From: Colletotrichum lupini
Taxonomy: Eukaryota; Ascomycota; Sordariomycetes; Glomerellales; Glomerellaceae
DNA: 64,000 nt
Assembly (NCBI RefSeq): GCF_023278565.1
Contig: NC_064677.1
Coordinates: forward strand, 1,922,001-1,986,000
Direction: 5' to 3'
Part shown: positions 1 to 11,009 of the stretch, one piece after another
Position numbering within the stretch: the stretch's first letter is position 1
How the letters are laid out: each line of letters starts with the position of its first letter
Made by a program: the position numbers and the translations under genes
The notes under the pieces: model-generated
The model's database searches: none
What the model saw: the letters and a program-made list of their open reading frames with translations, nothing else
Told to the model about the DNA's origin: nothing

Positions 1-2873
1 TCGCCTGCAATTGATGCGCTGGAACGGGCCAAGGGTGATTTGGAGGTAATGCGAGGCCCACAGCGAGCGATGACGGCCTCTTACTGATGCATGCGCAGTC
101 TGAAATCCACACGATCAACGAAGAGACCAAGGGCGACGTCAGCTCGTGGGTGCACAATGCGAAAACACTACAGGAAGACATCTTGCGATCCAAGAGGCTG
201 GCCGACGACATTGTCCGACAATCGGAAGCGCCGCAGGTTTCGGGAAAGGCCATACAAGATGCGAAGGACCACATTCAGTTTCTTGAGAAGGAGGTGCTAT
301 ACACGAACCAGCTGCACGACGCCCTCAGGGGCATCCAGCATGTCAACGAGCTTTTGGGGGAGGTCGAGCAGGCGATGAACGAGCGGCGCATCATCGATTC
401 GCTCCGGTGGCTGGAGAGTAAGGACCGAAACATCGCATCGGCATTGGGGCGAGAGGCTAATGCTATGCAGAATCTTGGACAGAGCTCGATGCCGTCCCAG
501 TCAACAAGAAGGCATGCCGGATCATGAGGCTCCTTGACGTAAGGGCTTTCGAGCTAAAGTCACATGTTCACGACGTCTTCGACCACGTCTGGGCATCGCT
601 TGTTCACACAAATCTCGAAGCCGGCTCCCTGGCAATCTACAACAAGTTGGATGGTACTTGGTACCCGTCTGGTTGAACCCACCGGAAGCTAACAGAATCC
701 AGACGAGCAAATGACGCTATCGGAAGCCATCATTGGTCTCCAGGCCTACAAAGAGGTTGAAGACCGCATGTCCAAGCTGTGGCACGATGTCGACAAGGCC
801 ATTGTGTTTCCGCGCATGGACACGCAAGCTTCATCGCTGCCTTCCATCCGCGAGACTGAGGTATGTCCCGAAGACAGTCTGACGGCTCAGTTGCTGACCC
901 CGGCAGAACGTTGTGGAATTGAATGGTCAAGCTGGCAGATCAATCGACGAGCTATTCACGGATCTCCAAAAGGTGGTTGAGTTCCTGGCCAAGAGACTGA
1001 CACCGGACCTCCTCATGTTCTTCAGCCCCATCATGATGAGCGACCTGGTCCCGAGGCTCATCTCAGTCTGGCTCGACTCAGAAGTGCCCTCAAATCTCAA
1101 GGACCTCGGGAGGTTCCAGGCTGTCATCGAATCTGCACGGCGCTTTTGCGAGGTCCTTGAAGACAACGGATTCACTGGGTTTACGGAGCTCAAGGAATGG
1201 GTTGGTAGTGCGCCGTCAATATGGCTTGCAAAGTGCAGAGAAACAGCCCTTGATTCGGTCAGGGTGCAAATGTCAAACGGTCTGTCACCCAGTGTATGCC
1301 TGTTCAAAATCTTGCTGACGTTGCGTAGGTCTCGGCGCCACAAAGCAAGTCGAAAAGGTGGAAAAGCAAATGGTGTCTCGGTCCGAAGGCAAGGAGTTGA
1401 CGGCGAACGGTGTAGCCGGTACCGTCGCAGAAGATGACTGGGGCGCGGAATGGGGAGTCGACGATGACGAGGAACCGGAAGCCAAAGGCGACACACAAGA
1501 GGAAGACGACGGTGCTGATGCCTGGGGATGGAACGATGAGGAGCAAACTACAGAGACCGCCCAAGAGGAGACGGTGCAGGTTGAGGAAAAGACGGCAGAC
1601 GATGAGGACGACGCAGCCGACGCGTGGGGTTGGGGGGATGATGATGCGACAGAGCCAACGGAGCCAGAACCGAAGCCTCAAGCAGCAAAGACGCCGACGA
1701 AGAAACACAAGACGGTATCTGCTGAGCCAGATGAGAGCAGGGAGATGGTTCTCAAGGAGACGTACCACATCTCCTCCATGCCGGAGCCGGTGCTGGAGCT
1801 TATACTGGCCCTCCTCGAAGACGGCGCGGCTCTGACACAGCCCGAGTATGTTGCGAGCTCATGCCAACACGGTGATCCTTCTAACATTGATAGGTACGAA
1901 AACAGTCCAGTGGCAGCCGCCGCGCCGGGCCTCTTCAGTTTGCCGACATTCGCATTAGCCATGTTTCGAGCAGTGTCGCCGCACTACTACTCACTCGACA
2001 TTGGCGGGAACATGTAAGCATTCTGTAGGGGTATCCTTTCGAAGCTGACCAATGTCTAGGTTCCTCTACAACGATGCCATGTATTTGTCTGAGAAGCTGG
2101 CTGATTTGGCATCAACGTGGAAGTCACGCGGGGATCTCACCACACGCGCCCAGAACATGCTGCGCATAGACAACGACATCAAGAGCCTGCAGAACTTTGC
2201 GACGCGCGCATACACTAACGAGCTGGGGTTGCAGAAAACGGTGCTGCGAGATCTGCTAGGAGGTACGTTTTGTTCTAGCCTGGGCTGAAAGCACTTGCTG
2301 CAGACTGCCGGCAGTCGGTATGGCTTTTGGGCTAACGCAAGACGCACAGGCGATCAAAGTCTCATGCAGCAGGATGAACTGGACAGTTGCGTGGACTCGG
2401 CACTAGCGCGGGTCAGATCCATGGCGGTGACATGGGAATCGATTCTCGCACGCTCGGTGTGGTACCAGGCGGTGGGGTCGCTCCTGGATGGGCTGTCGTC
2501 CAAGATTATCGGGGATGTCATGGACGCGTCGTCCATCGGACAGGACGACGCGTACGGGATCGCGAAGCTCATTGTAAAGGTCACGGAGCTCGACGACCTC
2601 TTTCTGCCGTCGCGGACCACGGGGGCGGCGGCAGCAGACGAGATTCCGACAACGGCGCAGTACGCGGCCACGTGGCTCCGTCTCAAGTACCTGAGCGAGG
2701 TGCTCCAGTCCAACCTCAATGAGGTCAAGTACCTCTGGTGCGACAGCGAGCTCAGCCTGTACTTTTCGGCGGACGAGGTCGTGGACCTCATTGAGGCTAG
2801 CTTCGACGCTAACCCGCGGATGAGGGAGACCATCCGGGCGATTCGGGAGACCCCCAGCCCCGTGCACGGCTAA
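1..2873 (+). CDS. DSL1: DSL1/ZW10-type vesicle tethering subunit, 5' partial
   Basis: Partial gene; the start lies before the window. Proposed exons are <1-45, 99-417, 483-653, 703-860, 907-1279, 1329-1845, 1894-2013, 2060-2262 and 2350-2873. Every join keeps frame, giving 809 visible residues. The eight introns are 46-87 bp with GT...AG ends and CTGAT/CTAAC-like branch sites; the donor at 1280 (GTCTGT) is weak. The family (yeast Dsl1, animal ZW10) tethers COPI vesicles at the ER in the Dsl1 complex with Tip20/RINT1 and Sec39. The visible part starts in the N-terminal coiled coil. It then shows a very acidic segment with tryptophan clusters (about residues 390-455: DDWGAEWG, DAWGWNDEE, DAWGWGDDD), as in the COPI-binding lasso of Dsl1. 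A helical C-terminal domain ends in VHG-stop. Family assignment is by recognition of this architecture; a kinetochore (ZW10) role cannot be judged from sequence. Confidence 0.8.
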
Positions 2874-4241
2874 GGGAGGAGGGGACGGATCACACCGGAC
2901 GGTTGAGCCGGAGGGCCCGGGCGGACGGCGCAAGAGCCGGAGCGAGATGATGGGATGATGGCTCCGCTTGCGGTCGGGCTTGTAGTCCATGATGACGGGC
3001 GATGGGGGGGAGGAGGGGCGAGAAAAAAACTCTTTTCCGACGCGAAAGAAGAATAACATACATTTAGCGTTTCTGGTGTATTGGCCAATTTCAAGGTGCT
3101 ACATTGCCTTTTGAATATCAAGCGTCGTTATTCCCCAAATCTGATTCATCCATCCCAATCACCCAATCGAACCCAAAACAGGCTTGTACTCGCCGTACCT
3201 TTCCTCTCTACCAATCGCTTTACTTTCACGCCCATCCACCACCACCAATTGCACCCCCCCAATTCTCTATGTACGTTCCTTTCCCCACACGCACGCCCCC
3301 CTTGTACACTGCAGGCTGCAGCTCGGCCGGTCTCCACATTCTCCAACGCGCGACGCTGAACCCTGTCGGTCTCGGCACCTTCCACCCCAAATCTCCACCT
3401 TACCCCAATTTCTGGTATTTTTTTTTGTTGTCTATTCTGCTCTGTTCTGTTCTGTCCAATTCTGTCTGGCTCCCATCTCTCCGTGGTATTCTTCTTTTGG
3501 GTCTCGTGACTTTTTACACTTTTTGCCCGGCTTCGCCCATTGCGGATGATTGTACATTTCGTAAGTGAACCATCGGCGTGGCAGTCATGAAACTGCAATT
3601 CATCAAATTCTTCTTCACCCGAAAGTCGGGACCTTGAAAGTTGAAACCACCCGGGGAAGCCCATCGTGATCGCCGAGGAGGAGCCTAGCCTGGCCTGGCC
3701 CTTGGTGTAGCGTAGCATTCTGGGCCAAAAACCTGGAATATCGCCCCCTCCCCCCCCCCCATGCCCAACGTCGCATTTTTCTCAATTTCATCTCTCTTTC
3801 TTGTTCCTTTCTTTTCTGTCGATCACGATCTAGAACATTGGAGATCAATGCCCCTCATGTGCCGTCACCCCTCTCCTTTCCTTTTCTTTCCAGCACAGAC
3901 GAGACAAGCACGACAGGCAAGAAAATACTCCGAGAAAAGGAAGAGGATTTCCTACAGCAAGGAAATTGACTTTCTCCTTGCAAAACCCTGTTTGGCAACC
4001 ATCAAGGCCCTGACTACGTACGTACTATGTACGCATCCTTTCCGGAGCAGTTCTTCCCCCCCTTTGCCTTGAAACTATCTTTACTTCACTCTCCCCCGGT
4101 TGGCAAAGGTATGTCACAAAAAAAAAAAAAAAGCCAAGAGGAAAGCCACGAGTGACGGGTTGCATACTCTATTCGTTCCATGCATATACTTTCTTGGCTG
4201 CTCGCGCAGTACATACAAATACAACATCCTCATCCACGGCA

Positions 4242-4256
4242 TAGCTAGCTAGCTAG
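4242..4256. repeat. (TAGC)n microsatellite
   Basis: Short tandem TAGC repeat, nearly four units, followed at 4288-4307 by four units of GCAAC. Both sit in the convergent intergenic gap. Confidence 0.8.
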
Positions 4257-4287
4257 TGTACTGATCGAGAGGGGGGAAGGGAAGGGG

Positions 4288-4307
4288 GCAACGCAACGCA
4301 ACGCAAC
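4288..4307. repeat. (GCAAC)4 microsatellite
   Basis: Four perfect pentamer units within the pyrimidine-rich gap. Confidence 0.8.
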
Positions 4308-4820
4308 CCCTCGAACAGGATTTTGAGATTCTGCCTTGCTGCGCTGATCTCCGCTGCCCGTCAACATCCCTACCCTGTCAATCCTCGAATCCGCAGACGT
4401 CTTCCTTTCTTCCATTTCCCATTCGGAGGAGCTCATCGGTTGCAACACGCGCCCAGCCCAAATCATAGCCCCCCCCGGCATCGTCGCATTCTCCTTCGCG
4501 TCCAACGTCGTAGTTCACCTCACGCGTAAAGGACATTTCTCTCCGAGCAGCAGCCGTGGTGTAAAACTACATCGCGATACCTACCTCGCATCTGATGCGC
4601 TGGAACGTTCCCATCGCCCATTACATCCCATCCCATCCAGAAAGAAAGACCTTCTCCGCATCTACCTTTGCTTCGTCCCGCCCACTTCAACGGCTCCCAC
4701 ATGTCCCTTTACTCTCCGCACGTACCCAAATCCATCCATTCCTCCGTCTGGTCTTTTCTTCCCATCCATCCTTCCAGCCACCACTCTGACAGTGACCTGT
4801 TTGATCACGTCCCTCCTCCT

Positions 4821-4838
4821 CCTACCTACCTACCTACC
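4821..4838. repeat. (CCTA)n microsatellite
   Basis: About 4.5 units of CCTA in a C/T-rich run. Confidence 0.8.
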
Positions 4839-6514
4839 CTCCTTTAGCCTTTGCGAAGCATGTGCAAGCAGCAAAAGCCAAGCGGGAAGGGGAGTTTCTG
4901 CCTGCCTCGTTTTCTGGTGCGGAGCCCCCTCCGGATGCAGCTCCGGAAGACACGGCAAAATCGGATAGCAACTGGATCGCCAACCGTCTGATGCCCGTCA
5001 TTGGTCAATTCCTCCCGTCCTTCACTCCAGAGTCGAGGTTTCCACCACCTCTTGGGCCAAGTCTATCCATCCTCTGCCGACAGTGCCGTTTACTCTCGCT
5101 GTCGTCGGCCAGGTTGCTTTGATTTTCCCTTCTCCAAAGCCCTCCCCCAGACACACCAGCGACTCACGGCCCCGGGGGGAGCTCTCTTGTCTCTCAAACA
5201 CCTCCCCTGACCTCCGTCCATCCTCCCGGATCCTTGGTCAACCCATGCCCCCAGCAAGCAAATCCCCCTTGAAAATCAGAAATGGAGGAAAAGAAACACA
5301 CTACCGTCTCTGTACATGAGACAAGTCTCTGGTTTGTAGGAATTTTGGCGTGTGGCACCTACCACACGCCCCCCAGCAAATAACAAACAGGAACCAAAAA
5401 GAAGGAACAACACAAGAAAATCTCCAGCACGGAGATTGCACATGTTACACCATCCCAAAACCCCCCAAGGATAAAATTTCCCACCACATTTCTCTCTCTC
5501 TCCCCCTCTCCCTGTCCTTTTCCCCCCTCCTCTTCCTGCACCCCGGATCATCCAGACCATAGACACATACGTACGCAGTACATACTTAGTTGGGTATGCA
5601 ACAGATGCTTGCGTAGTTACACACCGTGACATCCAACCCACTTGGGGGAGCCGGGGGGCGTTTACTTACGTAGTACCCATCCGGTACGGGGACTCCAGAG
5701 AAGGGGGAAAGAAAAGCCGCGACAAATCATCGAACCCACCCAACCCATCTACTCAACTCAACCCGTGTCGGGAGGAAAAAGTCTGGAGAGAGCTTGAGCA
5801 CGGGACACAGCACACACGCACGCCTGGCCTGCCATCCGGCCCGGCCGCCAGAAAATCCCCACACCCACTCCATCCGGGCCCCCCCTCCCATCCTCCCCCT
5901 TCTGCAAACTTGCAATCGAGCAAAACTCAACTACACTAGGTACATGGAGAGAATTAAGAAGAGCAAGAAAGTCGAGGAGAGACAAAACAAAAAAAAGAAG
6001 AAGAAGAAGCTCCAAAGTCTATACGCACGCAAAGATAGGGCACAAAGTCAAGTCACGTCACGTCAATCTTCAGCTCCCCCCCACTTCTCTCCTCCAGAGT
6101 CCCCCACCCCACAACGCTGCTCAACTTCACCTACCGTACTTACCTGACATCGATGCTTTCGTCTTGCCGTGTCCTCTCTGGCGACGTTCTTCAACCCCGC
6201 GTATACGTATTCGCAAGACAACAGCACCTACCAAAGCCCTCTCTCTCTCAGTTTCCCAGTACCGGCACGGCACCTCTCCTCAACCCCTCTCCCTTCTCTG
6301 CCCCTATCTAGCTTAGACCTCTCGCCCAAACCTTCGAACAAGGTAATTCCGCTAAGCCCACTACGGCATAACTCTCTGCTTCTGCTCACAAGTACTCAAA
6401 AGGCAGAAAAGATCCCACGACGACCCTTATGACATTCCCCTACATCAGACACAGCAACGGTCTTGGCACAAGGTTCATGGTTCACTGTAGCCAAGCTAGG
6501 TCCAAATAGACGTC

Positions 6515-6515
<1 letters not shown>

Positions 6516-6545
<30 letters not shown>
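6516..6545. repeat. (AGAC)n microsatellite
   Basis: Thirty bases, 7.5 perfect units of AGAC; the longest simple repeat in the left part of the window. Confidence 0.9.
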
Positions 6546-7610
6546 TAGTACCCATCACGGTGAATTCGTCGACATCAGCACCAGCCGTCTCAACGAGCCT
6601 GTCCGCAGCAAACTGCCTTCCATTCCAGTTCACCCTTGCCGTTCGTTCGTTGTGCCCCCCCGCCCGGTCCATCCATTCCAGATGATTATGCTTCACGTCA
6701 ACGCTTAAACAGATCCCCCCCTCCTCCAAACCATGCTAACCCGGTGGCCTTCCTAGCCCGAATCCTAGCGGGACCGTCCTGGCCCTCCTCCGCCATGTCC
6801 TGATCCCCCCAAGGCAGTCAGCAAATTCCTCCCTGTTCGCCGGGAGATTCCTCCCCGTTAATCAACAAGACACCTCTCACAAACTGTCTCCGGGTAATGC
6901 AACGCTTGAAAATGTGGGTGATGACAATCATCCGCCATCGTGTACTGTGGGTCCTCTTTCGAGACAAATCGTGGTAGACAGATCGTGAGAAACAAAGAAA
7001 CTTTTTTTCCTATGGTCTTTTCTCGACTTTTGCTTTCATCATGTCGGATTGATCCCAGTTCTATAATATTCCTGTCCCTTCCTGACATGTGGTATATGCT
7101 GTGTCCTTTCCCGTTTCAAAAAGTCGACGCGACCCCCGGGCATCAGGCCTCTCAGGGGCGGTGACGGTTATGCCCTTATTTCGCCGTCCCAATGAATAAT
7201 CCCATGAACAAATGAAAAAAGTAGAAAGAAAAAAAAAGGTGTCCCGTTGGTATCCCTAGAAAAAAGCCTCGCATCCTTCAAGGAGAGCGGGTGAAGCGAA
7301 AGAAAAATAGTCGTAGACTACACCAGGAAGTTCTCCTTCATGCCAATAGTACGCCGCAGTCGAATGCCAAAGGGGGTATTGATAGCACATTAGATCCAAA
7401 AATTTGGGGCGCGCTGGGAATTCTGTCTTTTTGGGTTCGGCCGTGTCGTTTCGCCCCAGGGGGTACTCGAGGTCCCCCCGGGCATATGTCGTTAATTCTC
7501 TGTCGATACTGATACAAACTTGGGGAATAAAAAAGGAAACAAATTTATGCCAAGAAGCGAAGGTGGTGAGGCCTCAGCATGGTACAGAAGGGGCGCGGCC
7601 TTCAGCCGCC

Positions 7611-10600
7611 CTACGTCGCCTTCTCCATGCTGGACTTGGGGCTAACGTTGTTGGATCGAGTGCCAAACGTGTTGAAGACGCGTCCGACGCCACGGGACCT
7701 GCTGCTGGTGCCCGTGGATTCCAGGTCGTCGTTGTTGCTGAGCAGAACGGTCTGCACGGAGTCGATGTTGATGCGGCAGAAGAGCGTCGAGAAGAGGTAC
7801 TGTTCGGCGTTGTGGTCAAACAGGGGCAGGGTGCGATAGCCGCGCTTGAGGCCGTTGAGCTTGGCCGTGTGCGTCGCCACGGGCTGGCGGTCGTTGTAGC
7901 TCTCGCCGTTGTGCGAGAGTTTGACCGACCAGCGAACAAAGATGAGTTCGGGGAACTTGGTCGTAACCTTGAAGGTGAACTTCTCATCGAAGATGGGGTT
8001 GAAGCCGTTGCCCGCCTTGATCTTGGTGCGGAACATGAGGGGCGTATCCGAAAGCGAGCCCTCGGCGTCTGTGTCCTTCTTGTCCCTCTTGTCGCTGGAG
8101 TGGAACACCTCCACCTCGACGTACGGGTCGACCGTCTTGTTATTGGGCATGCCGTTGGGGCGCATGAGCTGCTGGGCCGAGATGACATCAATGGTGAAGG
8201 TGACTTCCTGGCGTTCCCGGTGATGGCCCTCCCATCCGGGGGGCATCAACTTGATCTCGCGCAGCTCCTTGGGCTTCAGGACGTAGCCGGATCGGTCGGT
8301 GCCGCTCTCGAACATGGCCTGGTTGAGTTGCATGCCGAGATCGAACGTCTGCCAGTTGAGTGCGGCCATCTGCACGCCCTTGCGCCAGTAGCCGATCGGG
8401 TTAAAGTTGTTGGACGTGATTCGCGTGCGGTCGGGGTAGACGCGCATGAGGTACCGCATGTTGTGGAGCTGGATGGCTCTCTTCTCCTCCTTGGACCTGC
8501 TGTTCTTGTGGAAGCTCGACTCCATGAAGGAAAAGATGTGGTTGTACGCCTTGGCCTCGGTGGCGTCGAACCCACCAAACTTGAGGCCGGCACAGTACAC
8601 ACCCAAATCTCCCAGCACCTTGACCGTCTTGTTCGATGACCGTCTAGGGGGCATGCGCTCGCCCGCGCTGTCGTTGTCGCTCGTGCTGCTGCTCAGGGCG
8701 TCCTGGACCTCGCCCTCCGTGATGGTGTTCACACGGCTCTTACTAACGAGACGGCGGGACGAGTGGCTCGGGCTCAGAATGGGGCTCTGAGGCAGCGACT
8801 GCGAGGGGACGATGCTGTTATCCAGCTGAACCGGCTTGGGGTACGGGGAACTCAGGCTGTTACCGCGTCGGCGACCGGTCGACTCGGCCGGCTTGGTGGG
8901 CTCCGGGGGTGGCTGCGGGCGCTTGACCTTGATGAGCACTCGCTCCTTGAGCTGCTCGGGCGACGGGAACTTGTCCGAGGATGGATCCAGGGGGGCGGTG
9001 ACGAGACGAGCGCCAAAGGTCTCCTTGATGATGCGAGCCATCTCGGCCTGTTGCGCCGGGTTGCAGTGAACCTCGAGGGAGATCCAGAGAGGGTACTTGG
9101 TCGCAATAAAGGCGTACTTGTTGATCGTGGTCATGGTCTCCTGGAAACTGATCGAAGTGGTGAGCGTGCGGCCGTGGTTCACCGTGGGGTTGCCATCGGG
9201 TCCATCCCAGCAGTCGACCTCCACACAACGGCAGCCGCGGACGAGCGCGGAGATGTAGCCTTCGACGCTCGAGAGACCAGCGACTTGTCGACCCATCAGG
9301 TAGGTGTTGTGAGAGCTGGAGATGAAGTACTCGTTCAACGGACGGTCGAGAGAATAGGTCTTGGGCTCCTTAATGACGGGCAGGTTGTAGGTCGATGTAA
9401 GATAGGCCGCAAAGGCGGCGTCGCCCATTCGTGGGCCTTCGCTCGTCCAGTCGGAATCTTTGGCGTGCTTGCGGGCCAGTCTGTTATACGCAGTCTCCCA
9501 GACCGTAGGGTCAGCTTCAACGTTTTCTCCCTGGACGTCGCGCAAAAACTTCTTGAACTCGTCGAGACTGAGGCCGGCTACTGGGTTAGCCGCGATCTGG
9601 TAGTAGATATGGCGAATGTCGTCACGCTGCTTCATCAAACCGACAAACTTTTGGAATTCGAAAAAGTTGAGGCGACGATTCCCGCGGCCGGTGCCGGTGC
9701 CAGTCGCCTGGTCAAACTTATCGGACAAATCCTGGTACGAGGCGTGAATGTGAAGATTCCGGCAGACACGCTGGACTCCCTCAAAGTCAATGTCACCGAC
9801 GTCGAGAGACAACGTCTTCTCACCACTCTGCCTTGCCATCTCAGTGAGCCAGTAGTCGCGGATGGCTCGGTCGTTGAAGGCCATCAAGGACGCCATGAGA
9901 TCTTGTCGGTGCTTGGAGATGGCCTCGAGCGTAGTCACCCAGTTGTGGAAGGTGCTCTCATCGTCGGCGACCAGGTGCATCATCTTGGTCTTTGACGTTT
10001 CGTGCACGACGTACATGATGGAGAACCAGCGGGCCTCTTCGGACTCCGGCACGCCATAGTCGAGACGGTACTGTCGAATATCGGAACCGGTCCTAATCTC
10101 CTTGATGTCGTCAATGTAGAGCCGCTTTCCCTTGGACTTATCCCAGGAGATCTTGGCGGCGTCGGGCTCCAGGACCAGGATGAAACGCTTCTTCCAGTTC
10201 TTCTTGGAGACCTTCCTAATCCAGGTGCCCTTGAGCAGCTGGAAGGGGATGACGGGGCCGGCGGTGGTGTTGGAAGGCGAGGTGGAGCCGGCCAGAGACG
10301 CGGTGGTGCTATTCGAGGACGACTCTCTGAGAGCCCCGTCAAGACCACCAATCAACGACCTGAGATCGTCCATCTCATCAATGATTTCATCGTCAGAGTC
10401 GCTATACGCGGCAAGGTCGGGCGGGGCCGTGTTGTTGCTGTCACTCCTCCGGCGGAGCATACCGGGGCCAACGCTGCCGTCACGGCTGTTTGGGGCAGCG
10501 GAAGATGTCCTGCGGCGGGTGAACCTTGCCGTGGCTCGGTTCGACAGACGCCGGATGATGTTGTTGCTTTTGCTGACGGCCTCTGACATGGCACTGGGGC

Positions 10601-11009
10601 TGCCCACCAAGGTCTGTCCGAGCGAGTTGTCACTCGTCTTCCTTGAGATGACGGACTCGGGCAGAGACCATGAGCCGGCCGAGAACTGGTCGTCCACAAG
10701 CTCACGGCCCCGGTGCTCAGGGGAAGCCTGGAGCGAGCTGTTGCTCGTCATGACGGCATTCTCTGGGGACATGACGGGCGAGCCCTGCTGCGAGCTGGAG
10801 GCCACGGAGGAGGCGCTTATTGCTGAAGCTGGTACTGTGAATTGTTGTTGCTGCTGTTGTAGGTGTTGTAGGTGAATGTTGGAGGGGATGTTTGTCTGTA
10901 CATGGCTTGGACGTGTGCGCCTAAACTGAGTAGACTGAGGAGGCATGGTGGGAGGTTTGGAAAGGGGTAGAGGTGAGGGCAACTGAGTTGAAGTAGAAGT
11001 GGGAGACAT
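7611..11009 (-). CDS. PLC1: Phosphoinositide-specific phospholipase C, delta type
   Basis: Single-exon frame of 1132 residues with its ATG at 11009-11007 in a CACC-ATG context. It hydrolyses PtdIns(4,5)P2 to IP3 and diacylglycerol at membranes. Domain order: a disordered Ser/Gln-rich N-terminus (1-250, with a Q6 run near 52), a PH-like domain (about 255-375), an EF-hand-like helical part (about 385-535), the X box (about 555-700) with SSSHNTYLMG, a Ser/Pro-rich linker (about 705-800), the Y box (about 810-920), and a C2 domain (about 940-1075). The putative catalytic residues His567, Glu597, Asp599, His612 and Glu646 have the same spacing as His311, Glu341, Asp343, His356 and Glu390 of mammalian PLC-delta1. 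That is strong evidence for an active enzyme. The N-terminal extension is longer than in animal delta enzymes, as is usual in fungi. It stands alone, with long non-coding flanks on both sides. Confidence 0.95.
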   Translation of the reverse strand: MSPTSTSTQLPSPLPLSKPPTMPPQSTQFRRTRPSHVQTNIPSNIHLQHLQQQQQQFTVPASAISASSVASSSQQGSPVMSPENAVMTSNSSLQASPEHRGRELVDDQFSAGSWSLPESVISRKTSDNSLGQTLVGSPSAMSEAVSKSNNIIRRLSNRATARFTRRRTSSAAPNSRDGSVGPGMLRRRSDSNNTAPPDLAAYSDSDDEIIDEMDDLRSLIGGLDGALRESSSNSTTASLAGSTSPSNTTAGPVIPFQLLKGTWIRKVSKKNWKKRFILVLEPDAAKISWDKSKGKRLYIDDIKEIRTGSDIRQYRLDYGVPESEEARWFSIMYVVHETSKTKMMHLVADDESTFHNWVTTLEAISKHRQDLMASLMAFNDRAIRDYWLTEMARQSGEKTLSLDVGDIDFEGVQRVCRNLHIHASYQDLSDKFDQATGTGTGRGNRRLNFFEFQKFVGLMKQRDDIRHIYYQIAANPVAGLSLDEFKKFLRDVQGENVEADPTVWETAYNRLARKHAKDSDWTSEGPRMGDAAFAAYLTSTYNLPVIKEPKTYSLDRPLNEYFISSSHNTYLMGRQVAGLSSVEGYISALVRGCRCVEVDCWDGPDGNPTVNHGRTLTTSISFQETMTTINKYAFIATKYPLWISLEVHCNPAQQAEMARIIKETFGARLVTAPLDPSSDKFPSPEQLKERVLIKVKRPQPPPEPTKPAESTGRRRGNSLSSPYPKPVQLDNSIVPSQSLPQSPILSPSHSSRRLVSKSRVNTITEGEVQDALSSSTSDNDSAGERMPPRRSSNKTVKVLGDLGVYCAGLKFGGFDATEAKAYNHIFSFMESSFHKNSRSKEEKRAIQLHNMRYLMRVYPDRTRITSNNFNPIGYWRKGVQMAALNWQTFDLGMQLNQAMFESGTDRSGYVLKPKELREIKLMPPGWEGHHRERQEVTFTIDVISAQQLMRPNGMPNNKTVDPYVEVEVFHSSDKRDKKDTDAEGSLSDTPLMFRTKIKAGNGFNPIFDEKFTFKVTTKFPELIFVRWSVKLSHNGESYNDRQPVATHTAKLNGLKRGYRTLPLFDHNAEQYLFSTLFCRINIDSVQTVLLSNNDDLESTGTSSRSRGVGRVFNTFGTRSNNVSPKSSMEKAT

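Larger units (their letters stand above)
2874..7610. other. Convergent intergenic gap, pyrimidine-rich + strand
   Basis: This 4.7-kb stretch lies between the stops of DSL1 (+) and the phospholipase C gene (-). From about 3100 to 6750 the + strand is strongly C/T-rich, which in filamentous fungi is typical of promoters and 5' leaders rather than 3' ends. Only short, overlapping, low-complexity frames occur (longest 190 codons, on the - strand), and none resembles a known family. The segment 6900-7610 is more AT-rich and probably holds the 3' UTR and poly(A) signals of the PLC gene. A 14-A run lies near 4117, and a purine-rich run with an A8 tract and GAA repeats lies at about 5950-6010. No gene or RNA is supported here. 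Confidence 0.6.

Noticed and set aside
7404..9995. Two + strand frames of about 410 codons opposite the PLC gene
   Set aside because: They are antisense to a firmly identified coding exon and arise from its GC-rich third positions; no family motif is present.
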